Source of the DNA: Paenibacillus sp. FSL R5-0490
Lineage (GTDB): Bacteria > Bacillota > Bacilli > Bacillales > Cytobacillaceae
Direction of reading: 5' to 3'
Length of the DNA stretch: 64,000 nt
Assembly (NCBI RefSeq): GCF_001956215.1
Contig: NZ_MRTQ01000019.1
Coordinates: 1-64,000, forward strand
The notes beneath the pieces were generated by a model. The model made no database searches. It worked only from the letters and a program-made list of their open reading frames with translations, and was not told the DNA's origin. This document shows, piece by piece, positions 63,407 to 64,000 of this stretch (position 1 is its first letter; every line of letters starts with the position of its first letter). The position numbers and the translations under genes are program-made.

Positions 63407-64000
63407 TTAATGTCTATCAATCAGCTGGCACATCATCATGGCTTTGCCAACAAGGACACCTTCGTTAAAAACTTCAACATCCACTTTACCAAACTTCCGC
63501 CCTACTTCCAGGACTTTGGGATTGATTTCAAGCATGCTGTCAATCTGAACAGGTTTTATAAAGTAGACAGTCATATTTTCAACTACGAGATCTCCCTTTT
63601 TATAGCTTCTTAACACTCTGTTTGCCGCTTCCGATACAATGGTTGTAAAGACTCCATAGGAAATCGTTCCAAGGTGGTTCGTCATCTGCGGAGTAACCTC
63701 GCAGCGATAGACGTCATCCCCTTTTGTTTTCCCCCGTGTCATAACCAGCTGGCTGGTGACAATATCGTCAATTGTTTCACCCACCTGCGGCTGCCTTTGT
63801 ATCATCTGCAAAGCTTTCAGCACATCCTGTCGGCTTACAATGCCTTCGAGTTTATTCGCTTCATCCACGACTGGAAGCAATTCAATTCCTTCCCACACCA
63901 TCATATGCGAGGAAGAAGCAACGCTCGTTTTCCCGCCAACTGTCATTGGGTTTTTAGTCATGATTTTTTCGATAAGCGTTTCCTTGTCATGTCCCATGAT
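63407..64000 (-). CDS. ytoI: YtoI: CBS and hotdog-domain protein (partial, 3' end)
   Basis: The last 198 codons of a gene that continues beyond the right edge. The visible part holds the end of a CBS pair (IMTKNPMTVGGKTSVASSSH and LLPVVDEANKLEGIVSRQDV) and a C-terminal hotdog thioesterase-like domain (about the last 120 residues, TPQMTNHLGTISYGVFTTIV). The full-length YtoI of B. subtilis also has an N-terminal helix-turn-helix and a DRTGG domain, which would lie outside the window. Function is unproven; CBS domains suggest nucleotide sensing. Confidence 0.85.
   Translation of the reverse strand: MMGHDKETLIEKIMTKNPMTVGGKTSVASSSHMMVWEGIELLPVVDEANKLEGIVSRQDVLKALQMIQRQPQVGETIDDIVTSQLVMTRGKTKGDDVYRCEVTPQMTNHLGTISYGVFTTIVSEAANRVLRSYKKGDLVVENMTVYFIKPVQIDSMLEINPKVLEVGRKFGKVDVEVFNEGVLVGKAMMMCQLIDRH

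Overview
The window is a stretch of core chromosome from a low-GC, endospore-forming Firmicute of the family Bacillaceae. Evidence for this includes a small acid-soluble spore protein gene (sspI), the sporulation-linked genes ytxC, ytaF, ytvI and ytrHI, dnaB/dnaI helicase loaders, a second replicative polymerase DnaE, T-box leaders on pheS and thrS, and an L20 leader with an ATT-initiated infC. From memory, the gene order follows the Bacillus subtilis trxA-to-ytoI segment. Extra genes (hflKC, a MaoC-like dehydratase, a FadR-type GntR regulator beside malic enzyme, a dimeric dUTPase, a TVP38-type membrane protein) fit a Cytobacillus/Bacillus firmus-like relative better than B. subtilis itself, but the genus is only a guess. 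No prophage, insertion sequence, CRISPR array, rRNA or tRNA gene was seen.

Almost everything is on the minus strand, so transcription runs right to left. Positions 1-6450: a repeat junction, trxA, then the fatty-acid degradation group (etfA, etfB, enoyl-CoA hydratase, FadR repressor) and lcfA, with a FadR operator at the repressor promoter. 6366-18177: a small membrane peptide gene, yshE, mutS2, polX, cvpA, zapA, then rnhC on the plus strand, pheST behind a T-box, and a SpoU-type methyltransferase. 18315-26888: sspI, an M42 aminopeptidase, dUTPase, ysdB with a sigma-W promoter, the infC-rpmI-rplT operon with its L20 leader, thrS with its T-box, and ytxC. 27032-32357: dnaI, dnaB, nrdR, an uncharacterised gene, speD with a structured leader, and gapB with CcpN-type boxes.

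32605-42359: coaE, ytaF, mutM, polA, hflC, hflK, phoR, phoP. 42571-46986: a MaoC-like gene under a perfect cre, then mdh, icd and citZ (a TCA-cycle branch with a cre at the citZ start site). 47643-53091: ytwI, ytvI, fxsA, pyk, pfkA. 53491-60913: accA, accD, a GntR/FadR regulator, NAD(P)-malic enzyme and dnaE. 61085-64000: ytrH, ytrI, nrnA, ytpI and the 3' part of ytoI. Central carbon flow (glycolysis, TCA, malic enzyme, fatty-acid synthesis and breakdown) sits next to DNA replication and repair genes.

I did not find a new multi-gene defence or metabolic system. The parts most worth a second look are regulatory and repetitive: two modular repeat families (four and three copies), a composite third repeat, a multi-helix leader on speD, paired operators apparently linking malic enzyme and acetyl-CoA carboxylase to one GntR regulator, an 18-bp palindrome at pfkA, a LexA-like box at dnaE, and a 27-codon membrane peptide gene behind yshE.
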